Source: Planctomycetaceae bacterium
Lineage (GTDB): Bacteria > Planctomycetota > Planctomycetia > Planctomycetales > Planctomycetaceae
Reading direction: 5' to 3'
Assembly (NCBI GenBank): GCA_041398785.1
Contig: JAWKUA010000004.1
Location: 313,703 to 377,702 of the forward strand
DNA length: 64,000 nt
In this document: positions 35,601 to 46,000 of the stretch, piece by piece
Numbering within the stretch: position 1 is the first letter of the stretch
How the letters are laid out: each line of letters starts with the position of its first letter
Position numbers and translations under genes: made by a program
Notes under the pieces: generated by a model
The model's input: only the letters and a program-made list of their open reading frames with translations
The model's database searches: none
What the model was told of the DNA's origin: nothing

Positions 35601-36171
35601 GCACCGGGAATTCCGGGACCATCGAATTCAGCTTCACCAGACTGATCCGCTCCTGCCCGCGAATCATGCCGTCCAGCGGTCCGGCCAGTTCCGGGTGCTG
35701 ATCGGCCAGGTTCTGCAGATCTTCCCGCGTTGGAGGCACGGGAGACAGGATGAACCATGCCACCGCATTGGCGTTCGCGTCGACACTGGTGATGGTGGGT
35801 TCGCGAGCGTCCGGCGGATACTGAGGCACCTGGTTCAGTTTTTCGGCAACACGAGCCCGCGCGTCGGCGAGTTCGGTGCCGACCGGAAACTTCATCACGA
35901 TCGTGCCGCTGCTGTCGGCGCTTTCACTGGTGAACTCGTCAAGTCCTTCAACGCTTTTCAGCTGCTCTTCCTGCTCGTCGATGATCTCCCGCTCCACCTC
36001 CTGAGCGCTGGCTCCGGGCCACAGTGTTGTAACGGTGATCTGTGGTTCGATCACGTCCGGTGTTAACTGCACCGGTGTGCCGAAATAAGCGATCCCGCCG
36101 AACAGGACGATCAGAAACACGCCGACCGTGACCTTGACCGGATTCTCAATGGACAGACGAATGAAGTTCAC
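32674..36171 (-). CDS. RND efflux permease (HAE1/AcrB type) with EF-hand insertion
   Basis: The 1165-residue protein has the twelve-TM RND plan with two periplasmic loops. Marks are NFIRLSIENPVKVTVGVFLI at the start, TTLWPGASAQEVEREI, AGMAFAVGMVVDNAIVVLEN with the proton-relay Asp residues, and in the second half GFVILIGTVVNNAILIVHQA and MSTLTTVLGMLPLV. An unusual feature is DRDGDGEITALE at residues 355-366, a perfect EF-hand loop (DxDxDGxIxxxE). It sits in a helical insert near the end of the first periplasmic region, before TM2. The membrane-fusion protein is 66 bases upstream. No outer-membrane TolC gene is nearby. Confidence 0.95.
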   Translation of the reverse strand: MNFIRLSIENPVKVTVGVFLIVLFGGIAYFGTPVQLTPDVIEPQITVTTLWPGASAQEVEREIIDEQEEQLKSVEGLDEFTSESADSSGTIVMKFPVGTELADARARVAEKLNQVPQYPPDAREPTITSVDANANAVAWFILSPVPPTREDLQNLADQHPELAGPLDGMIRGQERISLVKLNSMVPEFPVLETFSLGRNNPALMRKFAEEFIESAFERVPGIANANVLGGQEQECRVIVSPTRLAAFGVTFDQLRSALQGQNQNTSAGDIQEGKLRNVVRTLGQFQSPEQIEETIIAYRDSAPIRVGDVATVRIDYKKPSGVVRQMGLSALAINAQQAPGTNLKEIMGPPREQLDRDGDGEITALELAESERIFGNNLRIAAEELNLGVLKQHGLRLDQVYDQTLYLDSATELVTNNVYLGGSLAVLILLLFLRSVRSVLIVGLAIPISVIGTCLFVRIFDRSINVISLAGMAFAVGMVVDNAIVVLENIYRHYQMGKPPREASMKGAQEVWGAVLASTLTTLAVFVPVIFVEGQAGQLFRDIAIAISCAVGLSLLVSVTVIPAAACRVLRSQRTEAERIEEDNAQLGFGLKGLFGLARFFSWGTDRFAALTYRLLSLKGSWLVRLAIVAVFVVGSLVLSEVLLPDTEYLPNGNRNLIIAILLPPPGYNVDQMIRLGEKIENDVAPYWLGTAGDDAPAIDSFFFVARGRMLFMGARAVDELQAEALIPILSKAAAAQPGVIPIVSQASLFESAISGGRTIDLEITGPDLEVLVTEAQKAFGLAMQKFPMTEGNQIRPIPGLDLSSPELHVVPNPKKAAELGVTAASLGYTVNALVDGAYAGDYQHNGRRIDLSIYGEDEYASRTQDVANLPIRTPLGETVPLSAIADVHLSRGPEQINHTERLRSITIQIKPGPHIPLEGALRTVEKEIRQTLMQSDVFQSGLYQIRLAGTADKLADTWFELKWNLVLAVVLTYLLMAALFESFLYPTVIMTSVALALVGGLIGLALLNVFTYQALDMLTMLGFVILIGTVVNNAILIVHQALILMREDGMDSAAAVSESVRTRVRPIFMSTLTTVLGMLPLVVSFPTYVNGKWLWIGGAGSELYRGLGSVVLGGLIVSTLFTLVLVPMGFSLMVDAQLAIRARLARVRTPAPAASPRQPTGDAV

Positions 36172-36237
36172 GGCATTTGTTCTCGTGTACGGGGATCGCT
36201 GTTGGATGTGGCGAAGCTTGTGCGGCGCAGGAACCAG

Positions 36238-37692
36238 TCAACGGCCTTCCGGCGCTTTGGCGGGACTGGAATCCTCAGCGTTGGACTGCTCCAGCACCCT
36301 GACCGCCTGGAACGGCCGCAGTCGTTCGGCACCTTCCGTGACAACCTGCATTCCCGGCTTCAGATCGTCTGCCGTCGCCTGAATCAGTTCCTCGCGGCTG
36401 ACACCGGTTTCCACCACAATCATGCTGACGCTGGGCGGTTCATTGTCCTTCACGGGATTCAGGACAAACACAAACGTGCCGCGAGACGTCCGTACCAGCG
36501 CGTCCTTGGGAACCAGGACGGCATCGACTTCGTCACCGAAGAACTCCGTTTCCGCCATCATACCTTCACGCAGCTCGGGGATTCGCGTCCCGCCGGCTTC
36601 GGAAAACCGGTTCGCGATCCGCACGATCACCGGAAAACTTCGAGACCCTTCCTGCCATTCCGTGCGCGGCACGATCGAACGGACGCGGCCCGTCCACTGC
36701 CGCGGCGCCGTTCCCGGAATTCGGACACTGACGTCATCGCCGGGGTGAATCTGGCCGATGAATTCCTGGTCGACCTGAACGTGTACGTCAACTTCATCCA
36801 GTTGCGCCAGCGTGACCACAGGGGCGCCCTTTGCCAGCCACTGACCGTCATACGTGTGTTCCTGCACGACGAAACCGTCGAACGGAGCCAGCGTGGTCCG
36901 CTTTTCCTTTTCGGATTCCAGAAACGCAACGTGCATCTGCTGCGCTTCCAGCCGAGCCTTCGCCTGCAGCCGGGCTTCCTGGCGAACACCCGCCGCGGCC
37001 AGTTGATGCACGGCCTTCGCCGCGGCCAGATTCTGCTTTGCTTCATCCAGCCGGTCTTCGGCGTCCTCCACTTCCGATGGAATCGCCGCGTTGCGTTTCT
37101 GAAGTTCGCGAAGTTCGTTCAGTCGACGATCAGCGTTCGCCAGAGTCGCCTCCGCGACTTTCTGACGCGCCATGGCCTCCTCCACAACTTCGGGACGCGG
37201 AGACTGGCTCTCCTGATACATCGCCTCGTGTTCCGCAAGAATGGCTCGCTGTTCGTCCAGGTCCAGGTCGGTTGACTTCATCCTCAGCCGCGAAAGCACC
37301 GTCCCGGTCTTCACAAAGTCGCCCTCTTCGACGGAAAACTCCTCGACCACACCGTCCGAACCCGATGCCACAATGCTCGTATGGCGAGGACGTACCGTGC
37401 CGACCACCATCAATCGCGGAGAAACCCGGTCCTGGATGACATCGGCCACACGCACCAGCGCTGGCGGTGGTCCGCCGGCCGCCGCGTCCGCCACACCGTC
37501 AGCCTTGGCAACATCGGCACCGGATCCGCAGCCGGCAATTGAGAAGCACAGCGCGAGAATCGCCAAAAGTCCATGCGACGGCAGCCCATTCGACAGAAGT
37601 CCCGGGAGTTCCAGGCCGGTTTCAAACGTGGCGGCTGTCAGTTTGAGTGGTTGTAATGACGAACTATGTTGAAGGAACTTGCGGTTCAGCAT
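36238..37692 (-). CDS. RND efflux periplasmic adaptor (membrane fusion) lipoprotein
   Basis: This is a 484-residue MFP. A lipobox (LALCFSIAGCGSG) follows an unusually long N-terminal stretch, so the true start may be further in. The family pattern is VVGTVRPRHTSIVASGSDGV for the barrel-sandwich, a long alpha-hairpin with coiled coil (about 130-260), TTLAPFDGFVVQEHTYDGQW, and a beta-barrel domain with VHVQVDQEFIGQIHPGDDV. It pairs with the permease 66 bases downstream and anchors it to an outer channel. A divergent promoter region of 222 bases separates it from the RNA methyltransferase. Confidence 0.92.
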   Translation of the reverse strand: MLNRKFLQHSSSLQPLKLTAATFETGLELPGLLSNGLPSHGLLAILALCFSIAGCGSGADVAKADGVADAAAGGPPPALVRVADVIQDRVSPRLMVVGTVRPRHTSIVASGSDGVVEEFSVEEGDFVKTGTVLSRLRMKSTDLDLDEQRAILAEHEAMYQESQSPRPEVVEEAMARQKVAEATLANADRRLNELRELQKRNAAIPSEVEDAEDRLDEAKQNLAAAKAVHQLAAAGVRQEARLQAKARLEAQQMHVAFLESEKEKRTTLAPFDGFVVQEHTYDGQWLAKGAPVVTLAQLDEVDVHVQVDQEFIGQIHPGDDVSVRIPGTAPRQWTGRVRSIVPRTEWQEGSRSFPVIVRIANRFSEAGGTRIPELREGMMAETEFFGDEVDAVLVPKDALVRTSRGTFVFVLNPVKDNEPPSVSMIVVETGVSREELIQATADDLKPGMQVVTEGAERLRPFQAVRVLEQSNAEDSSPAKAPEGR

Positions 37693-37914
37693 CGCGGTAG
37701 GCTGAGTCTAAAGAGGAAGGTTGTATTGCGGAGCTCGTGCGTTGACAGACGGAAACTGCCTCCGTCCAATCCGTCCCGCTGGTTTTACCCGACCGCATTC
37801 TGCCGCGGAATCGGCAATCAATCAGCGAATTACCGCTGATTTGCGGTCCCGTGAGAAGCTGCGGGCCGTTCCACCAGTGTACGTCGCTTTGCGTCCGCAG
37901 CCAGAGCTAACCTG

Positions 37915-39153
37915 ATGCCACGTTTCAAATTGATCGCCACCAGCACCTTCGGCCTGGAAAATGTCGTCGCACGGGAACTGAAAGACCTTGGCTACGAGGA
38001 TTCTCAGGTTTCTGACGGCCGAGTGCTGTTTTCCGGCGATGAAATCGACATCGCCCGCTGCAATCTGTGGCTGCGCAGCGCCGATCGGCTGCTGATTCAG
38101 GTCGGCGAATTCCCGGCCCGCGACTTCGGGCAGCTCTTCGATCAGACCATCGCCCTGCCCTGGCCCGATCTGCTGCCCGTCGACGCGAAATTTCCGGTCA
38201 GCGGTCGTAGTGTGCGTTCTCAGTTGCGAGCCGTCCCGAAGGTTCAGGGAGCGACCAAGAAGGCCATCGTCGAGAGCCTGAAGAAGAAGTACAACCGATT
38301 TCGTTTTGAAGAAACCGGGGCGGAGTTTCCCATCGAAGTGTCGCTGCTGAAAGACACGGCGACGCTGACCATCGACACCACAGGCGACGGGCTGCACAAA
38401 CGCGGCTACCGCGAAGTCGCCGGCGCTGCGCCTCTGCGGGAAACCATGGCCGCCGGACTGGTCCAGATCAGCTACTGGAACCGCGATCGTCCGCTGGTTG
38501 ATCCGTTCTGCGGCAGCGGAACAATCCCCATCGAAGCCGCCATGATCGGACGCAACATCGCTCCAGGACTCGGCCGGTCCTTCATCTGCGAAGACTGGCC
38601 ATGGTTCGATCGAAAACACTTCCGCGAAGCTCGCGCCGAAGCCAAAGACAAACGTCTGCCAAAACTGCCCGTTCCGATTCTGGCGTGCGATCACGATCCC
38701 AAAGCCATCCGGATCGCCAGACACAGCGTCACCGAAGCCGGCGTCAGCACCGATGTCCGCCTGGAATGCCAGGAAGTCAGCGAACTGCGGCTGACGCGCG
38801 ACTACGGCTGCATCATCACAAATCCACCGTACGGCGAACGCCTGGGAGAAGCCGAAGAAGTCGAAGCCGTCTACCGCGAAATGGGCCGCGTGTTCGCACC
38901 GCTGGATACCTGGAGCATCTACGTGCTGACGTCCAACCGCTGGTTCGAAAAACACTTCGGCCGCCGGGCTCCACGGAGAAGAAAGCTCTACAACGGCCGC
39001 CTGGAATGCCAGTACTACCAATACCCCGGCCCGCCACCACCACCTGCCGAATTGCGATCCGACGCCGACAGTGAGGCCGAATCCAATCCGGATGCCGGAA
39101 CTACTTCAGGCAGCTCCTATTCTGGTGACGACGCGTCTGGTGAAGATCAGTAG
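37915..39153 (+). CDS. THUMP-domain RNA guanine-N2 methyltransferase (RlmL N-terminal/YcbY type)
   Basis: This 412-residue enzyme has an N-terminal ferredoxin-like/THUMP region (KLIATSTFGLENVVARELKD, VSLLKDTATLTIDTTGDGLH, KRGYREVAGAAPLRETMAAG) and then a Rossmann methyltransferase. DPFCGSGTIPIEAAMIGRNI binds SAM, and the catalytic motif NPPYGERLGE begins at residue 303. These are the marks of class I methyltransferases acting on 23S rRNA G2445 or on tRNA. A 45-residue acidic, proline-rich tail ends the protein. It is a single gene, divergent from the efflux operon. Confidence 0.92.
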   Translation: MPRFKLIATSTFGLENVVARELKDLGYEDSQVSDGRVLFSGDEIDIARCNLWLRSADRLLIQVGEFPARDFGQLFDQTIALPWPDLLPVDAKFPVSGRSVRSQLRAVPKVQGATKKAIVESLKKKYNRFRFEETGAEFPIEVSLLKDTATLTIDTTGDGLHKRGYREVAGAAPLRETMAAGLVQISYWNRDRPLVDPFCGSGTIPIEAAMIGRNIAPGLGRSFICEDWPWFDRKHFREARAEAKDKRLPKLPVPILACDHDPKAIRIARHSVTEAGVSTDVRLECQEVSELRLTRDYGCIITNPPYGERLGEAEEVEAVYREMGRVFAPLDTWSIYVLTSNRWFEKHFGRRAPRRRKLYNGRLECQYYQYPGPPPPPAELRSDADSEAESNPDAGTTSGSSYSGDDASGEDQ

Positions 39154-39181
39154 CATGGTGATAAGGCAATGGGCCTCGGCT

Positions 39182-39961
39182 TCACCTGGCGGCTGCCGAC
39201 CATGCGGGCATTGGCAGGTCGTTGGCGGCCTCTTCCGGGTTGCTGACGGCCAGCTCGGAGATTGGGGGCACACTTTGAGATCCTGCGATCTGCCTGGATC
39301 GGAAAATTCCTCGCCGCCCGACTTTTCCGGCGACCACGAACATGGTGCCGGCAACCAGCAGCAGGACCGTGGACGGTTCCGGCACGGCTGAAAACGTGAC
39401 CGTGGCCGGAGTTGCCGACGCGATGTTGACCGGAGTCAGCGAGCCGGACAGAAACGTCGTCAGTGCGGTGGCCGACGTATCGAGTTCGATCACGACGCGG
39501 TCCCCCGGCGTCCCGGTGATGTCGGCAACCAGTTCCATCCGGGCAAGAAGCAGCGGCGTCGAGCCGATGGTCACGTCAGAGATTCCCGGCAATGCTCCGT
39601 CAAACACGCTGAGGAACGATGATGAAGTCACGCCGCCCAAAACTTCTGCGTCGCCAAACACGTAGTCTGCTGCAGAATTCCGATACGGCGCGACGGAAAA
39701 CTGATCGGTAAACAGAGCGGCAGATGCATCGAGCGGTGTCGATGTGAATTCCGCGAAGTACGAATTCAACAGATCGCCCGGCAATGGCGACGTGCTGTGA
39801 ATCTCCGCGTCGATCGAAAAAACTTCGCCGGGTGTTACCGACCACGACGAACTTCTCGTGATGTCGCCCGTCCGAAACAGGCTCACCACCAGGTCGGCCT
39901 GCGTCGAGTTCGCGGCGGATTGGACGACCAGGAACAGAATTGCTGAAAGAAATCGTTTCAT
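39182..39961 (-). CDS. PEP-CTERM sorted protein with extra C-terminal tail
   Basis: A Sec signal peptide (MKRFLSAILFLVVQSAANST) precedes a beta-rich cohesin-like domain (SWSVTPGEVFSIDAEIHSTS). A PEP-CTERM anchor follows: VPEPSTVLLLVAGTMFVVAG, then KVGRR. PEP-CTERM proteins are recognised by exosortase; none is in the window. The chain should stop soon after the Arg residues but runs on for about 42 residues (from GIFRSRQIAG), which is odd. The tail may result from a frameshift or lost stop codon. The function of the exported domain is unknown. Confidence 0.85.
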   Translation of the reverse strand: MKRFLSAILFLVVQSAANSTQADLVVSLFRTGDITRSSSWSVTPGEVFSIDAEIHSTSPLPGDLLNSYFAEFTSTPLDASAALFTDQFSVAPYRNSAADYVFGDAEVLGGVTSSSFLSVFDGALPGISDVTIGSTPLLLARMELVADITGTPGDRVVIELDTSATALTTFLSGSLTPVNIASATPATVTFSAVPEPSTVLLLVAGTMFVVAGKVGRRGIFRSRQIAGSQSVPPISELAVSNPEEAANDLPMPAWSAAAR

Positions 39962-40049
39962 CATCTTAATTTACCTTAGTGTCCCGGCCCGGGACTGATT
40001 CGGGGACAGGTGTTGCAACTGTGACGAACGTGGAGCCTGCGACAGTTGC

Positions 40050-43000
40050 CTAATCGTCGAGGTCGAACCGCTGTTCGATAGGATCCAGTGAAGCGCCGAG
40101 GTTCCTGGCCGCAAACAAGTAGTCGAGAATCGACACAATGCCATCGCCATTCAGATCCGCTTCGCGATCGTTGGTGCGGGCAATCATTGCGCGCCGCACC
40201 AGTTGCACGTCGTCGAGATCGACATCACCATCGCCGTCGGCATCGCCCTGCAGTCGGTGGAAACGGCGGGACACTTCAAATTCATCGGCACCAGTCCCGG
40301 CGTTGTCGACGTTGAGTCGCAGCGTATAGATACCGTCCACCTGCAGACCGCTTGAGCCGAAATGGATGGTCAATGTGCGGCCGTTGCGGACGAAGGTGGC
40401 CGAGGTCAGGTCCACCGGACTGGTTTCTGTTCCGTTTAGACCCTGGCTGACCAGCCGGATGCGTGTACCTGCCGCGGTGGTAAGTTCGTCGAGGCCGTCT
40501 TCCGCTGAGAATGTCAGCTGCAGCGTGGTGACGTATGAACGCTGCTCCGATTGATTCTGAACATCGAAGGCGACGATCTCGGGTGCGAGTGTCGGAGTGT
40601 AGGTCGCGGTCGTGACGATGTCCTCCAGTGGACCGGGATCCGGTTCGATCAGGTTGCTCGAATCCGTGGCGATTGTGTAAAAGCGATACGTATGGGTTCC
40701 CGGCAGACCTGCAACCTGCACTGTGCCCGACGCAGGTCCGCGGACACGTGCAACGCGGACCGGCGCGGCTCCGTCGATGGACCGATAGACATCGAACCAG
40801 GCGATGGAGCCGCCGATGTCGGTGCCGCTGAAGCCGAGCGTAAACAGTCCGCTGTCGGCATCGAATTCAATGCTGTCCACCTGAGACTGCGGCGCATCGA
40901 CGTCCCGCAGATAGAACAACGCCTGGGCTCTCCTCGGGTCGGGTTCGCGGTTGCCCGCATTGTCGACGGCTCGGGTGTAGAAGCGATACAGCGACCGGCT
41001 TGTTCCGGTGAAGCTGACAGTTGTCTCAAAGCTGCCGGAAGTCTCGCCCGCCGTCGCCGAAACGACTTGCCACAACGACCAGGCTCCGCCGTTGACAGAC
41101 ACGTAGATCTCGATTTCTGCAATGCCACTGCCGCCGACATTGTCGGACCCCAGAATCTTGATCGGAAACTCAGCGGTCGTCGGAAAGACAGTGGTCGTTC
41201 GCAGCGCTCGACTGGTTGGAGCAATGCCGTCTTCAGCAGCCGTTACCGGCGGGGAGAATTCTGACGTATTTCCGAATGCGTCCGTCGCTGTCGCCGTGTA
41301 GCGGACGCCGCCGGCCACCAATGCCGCCACCTGGAAGGTCGCATCTCCGTTTGCATCTGTGGTGACAGAGACTTTTCCCAGCGATGACTCACCCTGCGCG
41401 TACAGCTCGCTGGCGAAATTCGCGAACACTTCAATCTGAAAAGTCGCGCTGGGGGTGCTGTTCAGTGACCCGGTGATCGATGTTTCGCCGCCGAACAACG
41501 GATCAATCCATGGATAGTTCTGAAGCTGGTTGGATCCGCTGTCGCCATCGCTCGGGTCGTTCAGCGTCGGGCCGTCGTCGTTCAGATCGATGCCCAGGCC
41601 ACCGTTGTCATGGATTGAATTGCCGAGCACCGTGACCGACTGACTGTTGTCCGTCACGCGAATTCCAGCGACCGGGTTGCCGGAAATGAGATTGCCGGCA
41701 CCGAGTTCACTTCCTCCGATTACGACCCGCGACGCGCCACTGACTCGAATTCCGGAAGCCGCATTGCCCAGCCCGGGTGTTGCACTGCCATTCGAACCCA
41801 GCCGGTTGCCGGCGATGACAACATCGGAAGAGTTGTCCCAAACCAGGATACCTTCACCGTTGTTTGCCGCGATCAGATTCGATTCGGCCTGCGTTGTGCC
41901 ACCGACCGTCACTCGGGACGAATTGCGAATCTCAAGACCATGGTTGGCGTTTCCCGCGGTGCCGGCTTCGTCGGCAGTTGTACCGATGTGGTTGCCTGTG
42001 AACGACAGCTCAGCCGAGTTGAACGCGGCCGCGCCCGGACCGACGTTGTGGGCAATCGTATTCCCGCGGACCAGTACCCTGCTGCTTCTTTGAATCCCGA
42101 GACCGGCACCGCCGTTTCCAGCGCCCGAAATTCCGTCGGCTCCCAGACCGATGAGGTTATCGGAGATCGTCACGTCGCCAAATGCCGCTCGCAGGGCATC
42201 CAGGTCCGGTGCAGCAGTGAATTCCAGAATCGCCGGCCGATCGAAGAATTCAGGCAAATCGTTCCATTCTCCGGAAAGCGTGATCTCGGCGTGGTTTTCG
42301 AGTCCCCCGCCGTTGGGTTCTGTCGCACCCCAGTTTGTGAATGTCACGGCTTCGCCCGACGACCACTCGAAGTCGGCGGTCTCGTGGTCGCTCAACCCGA
42401 TCCACGACGGAACTGCCAGAACTTGATCCACCAGAAACTGGTTTTCGGCGGCGTCCTGCACGGATGCCAGGTGGGTGCCGAGCAACGCGGCAGCCGCCTC
42501 CGCTTCCAGCCACGTGCGTTTGGGCGAAACGACGTAAAAGTGGCCATTGCCGCCCTGAGCTTCGGGCCATTCAACAACGACCGGGTTGTAGCCGGCTTCA
42601 TCAATGAGAATGCCCTGCAACCCGTTACCTGAAATGGTATTGGACTCAACAACGAGATCAGTGGCGACCACAACAAGAACGCCCTCGAAGCTGTTGGGCA
42701 ACGGGGCGTGACCTGAGATCGTTGTCCCGATCAGATTGTTCTGAAGGATGGACGAATAGGTGTTGTCGAAAATCAGTACGCCGCGAAAATCGTTTCCGGA
42801 GATGACATTCCGTTTGTCAGGCAGAGCTCCCCCGATTGTGACTTCGCGAGTCGCCTGGGCCAGCACGCCGTTATGGCCATTCCCCAGGTCTGCAGTGCCC
42901 GTGATATCGGTGCCGATCAGGTTGCCGCTGACTTCAACATTCCGGTTTCCCGTTCCGCGGATTCGAACGCCGTCCTGTGCATTTCCGGAAATCAGATTGG

Positions 43001-46000
43001 CGACGACCGAACTTCCGCCAATCGTGATGTCTGCGACAGACGCAACGTCGATGCCGGGACCCAGATTTGGCACCGCCAGGTTGCCAGCCGCGTTCGTTCC
43101 GATGTGATTTTCGTTGACCAGAACATTACGGCTGTACGCCCCGTGCGTGCCCGTGACCAGAATTCCGCCGCTTCCATTGCCTGAAATCACATTGCCGCCG
43201 ACGATCGCGATGTTCGCGCCGTCGATGATGGACACTCCCAGCACTCCGTTGCCGAGTCCCGTGCTGCCCCCGGCGTCGACGCCGATAAAGTTGTTCTGCA
43301 GCGTGATGCCGGATGCACCCGACGAGATCTCAACGCCATGCACTGCGTTGCCTGCCACGACGTTGCGATCAGACGGATTCGGACCTCCAAGCCGGCTATT
43401 CGTCGCGCCCGCAAAGACCACTCCGAACAGGCCGTTGGCACGGGCGGCTCGGCCTGTTGAATCCGTACCGATATAGCTTCCGGTGATCTGCACCGCATCG
43501 GCTGACGCGGTCGCCAGAATGCCCGTTCCCGTGAAACTGTGAACCGTGATACCCTGCACAAGGACGTTGTCGCCCGTGATTAGAATTCCGATGGACCCGG
43601 GTGCGGCAACGCCGGAGCCATCCAGTTCGATTTCCGGACCGTGAGGGTTGGTGTCGCCTGTCAGTGCTCGCTGGCTGGTGGCGTCGATCGTGATCGGATG
43701 CCCGTTCACATTATTAATCGCCGGCAGCACAGTTGTCGGCATGATCCGAAACGTGTCTGCGTCGGCATCTTCACCGACCAGTCCGCTGCCGCCGTCGATG
43801 TCGATCAGACCGCCATCCGTATCGGGGATCGCAAACGTGATGATTGCCGGTTCGTTCGCTGTATTCGCGTCCAGAATCGCCTGACGCAGAGAACCCGGGC
43901 CGGAGTCGCTTGTGTTGGTGACCTTAAAGGGAGTTGCGATCTCATCGTCGGTAATGACGATCGAACTGGCCACGTCTTCGAACCCGGCAGCAGACGCCGT
44001 AATTGTTACCGTCTGAATTCCGTCCAGATCCGGGTCGTCAACTCCCGTGATCGTGAATTCGACACTCGATTGACCGGCCGGAATTGTGACCGCGGTCGGC
44101 ACTGTCGCTTCCGACAGGTCGTTCGAAGACAGCGTCACGACCAATTCCCGATCTGTGTTGCCGGTGCGGACGACCGTTGCGTGGGATGCTCCACCAGACT
44201 CACTGATGGAAGCGTCTGAGATGCTAAGTGACAGTGATGGCGTTCCCGGGACGATTTCGCGGTAGAGGCGTCCGCTGGACAGGTTGTCGGTATCCACAAA
44301 TTCGAGACTCACTGTCCGCGGAGCTGTCGATAAGAGGTCTGCCGATGAGTACACAACGGCACGCGCGACAGCCTGAATGGCGGTGAGATCCGCGACCGCG
44401 TTGAAGGTCACCAGCAATCTATCCGTATCTGCAGCGACGGAACCGACGACCGTACCTGAAAAGGAAATGTCACTGCCCGACACTCCGACCTGGCCGCTGC
44501 CCGTGCCTTCATGGCGAATAGCGAGACCGTCGAGTGAATTCGCCAGCGATACTCGTTGCGCAATCAGTTGAGAGCCCCCAAACGTGGTGGCTCCTGCGTC
44601 GACAAGCGTCGCCTCTGGCAGTACGGCAACGGGAGTTCCTCCTGCCGCGTAGTCAACGGCCGCCGGCCCCGTGAACGTCAGGTCCGGAGAACCCGCGGGG
44701 CGCGTTCCGGTGACGAAACCTTCCAGGGGAAAGTTGTAGTCCGCTTCGCTGGAATCATTCGTCGTGAATCGAATATCTCCCAGCTTGTATCCGATCTCGG
44801 CAGAATCGAGTTGCACCGTAAACGTGGCCGCAGCGTCCGCAGCGACAACAGCCGGGAACTCGCCGACAAGCGAGAACCCCGCCGGAAGTTCCAGCCCGCT
44901 GAGCGTCAGGTTGCTGCCTCCGTGGTTTTCCAGGACGAAGTCCAGTGTTGGTTCGACTGCACCGGCCGCCACATCGGGAAAAGGAATGGCGCTCGTGCGG
45001 CCGTCCAGAATCAATTCACCGTTCTGACGCACACGGAGTTCCGGTGCTGAGCGGCCAGCGACGACATCAAACGTAGTTGTTGCATTGACGACTCCGGCCA
45101 GAGCGACCTCGACGGTCCAGGTTCCCGTCCTGGTCTTCCAGACAAGGTCGTCCAGGACCCACTGATCGAGTCCATTCCGCCGAATGCCGGACTGCGTGTA
45201 GCCGTTCGTCTGAGCAATACTGCCGTCCGGCGCGATCCACCGCACGCTGACCGTGTCGCCGTCCCGCAGGTGCGACAGGTTGTACGTCAGTGCCGCCGTG
45301 TCATTTTCCAGCAGCGAAAATTCGGACACGGCCGACATGCGTTCCGCCGGATCCGGCGAGGCAAACGCGTTGTAGTTCGAGACGGCGATGTCCAGGATGC
45401 TCGGGGGTGCGTCCGCCTGGTAGGGCAGTGACGCAACGTAGTACTGGACAGGAGCAAGAAACGTTTCAATCAGCCGCCCGAAATGTGATACGTCGAAGTG
45501 CAGATGTGGTCCGCCCGCGAGCCCGGCGCTGGCACCGGAACTTCCCATCAGCGCAATTGTCTGCCCGCGGGAAACAACATCGCCCGGTTGAACGGTGATC
45601 GAGTCGCGGCTCACGTGGAAGTAGCGGCTCTGCCAGCCGTTCCCATGGTCGATGGTGATAAAGTTCGATGGCAGATTGACCGGACTGAAACCGGATTCGC
45701 GGTCCGGGTTGCCGTCCTGAACGGCAGTCACAACGCCATCCGCAGCCGCCAGCACGGCGATTCCACGATCAATGCCCGCGAAATTCGCCGGGCTGATATC
45801 GACACCAGGGTGTCCGTCATAATGAAACGGACCGCCCCGGAAATCCGCGCCTGTTCCCGCACGCGGGTCCAGGTCCAGGTAATTCCCGATCGCCCAGTCG
45901 ACGCCGGAGGTTCCGGCCAGCGGAAACACAAACGGCTGTGGCAGATCGGGAACCGGATTCGTCGTGAACGTGAAGGATCCCGTGTTGTCGCCTTCATCGG

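Noticed and set aside
32758..36066. Plus-strand frames of 521 and 457 codons opposite the RND permease
   Set aside because: These are antisense to a clearly conserved gene. The long openness follows from its codon usage (third-position G/C), and the peptides are rich in Gln, His and Arg without domain features.
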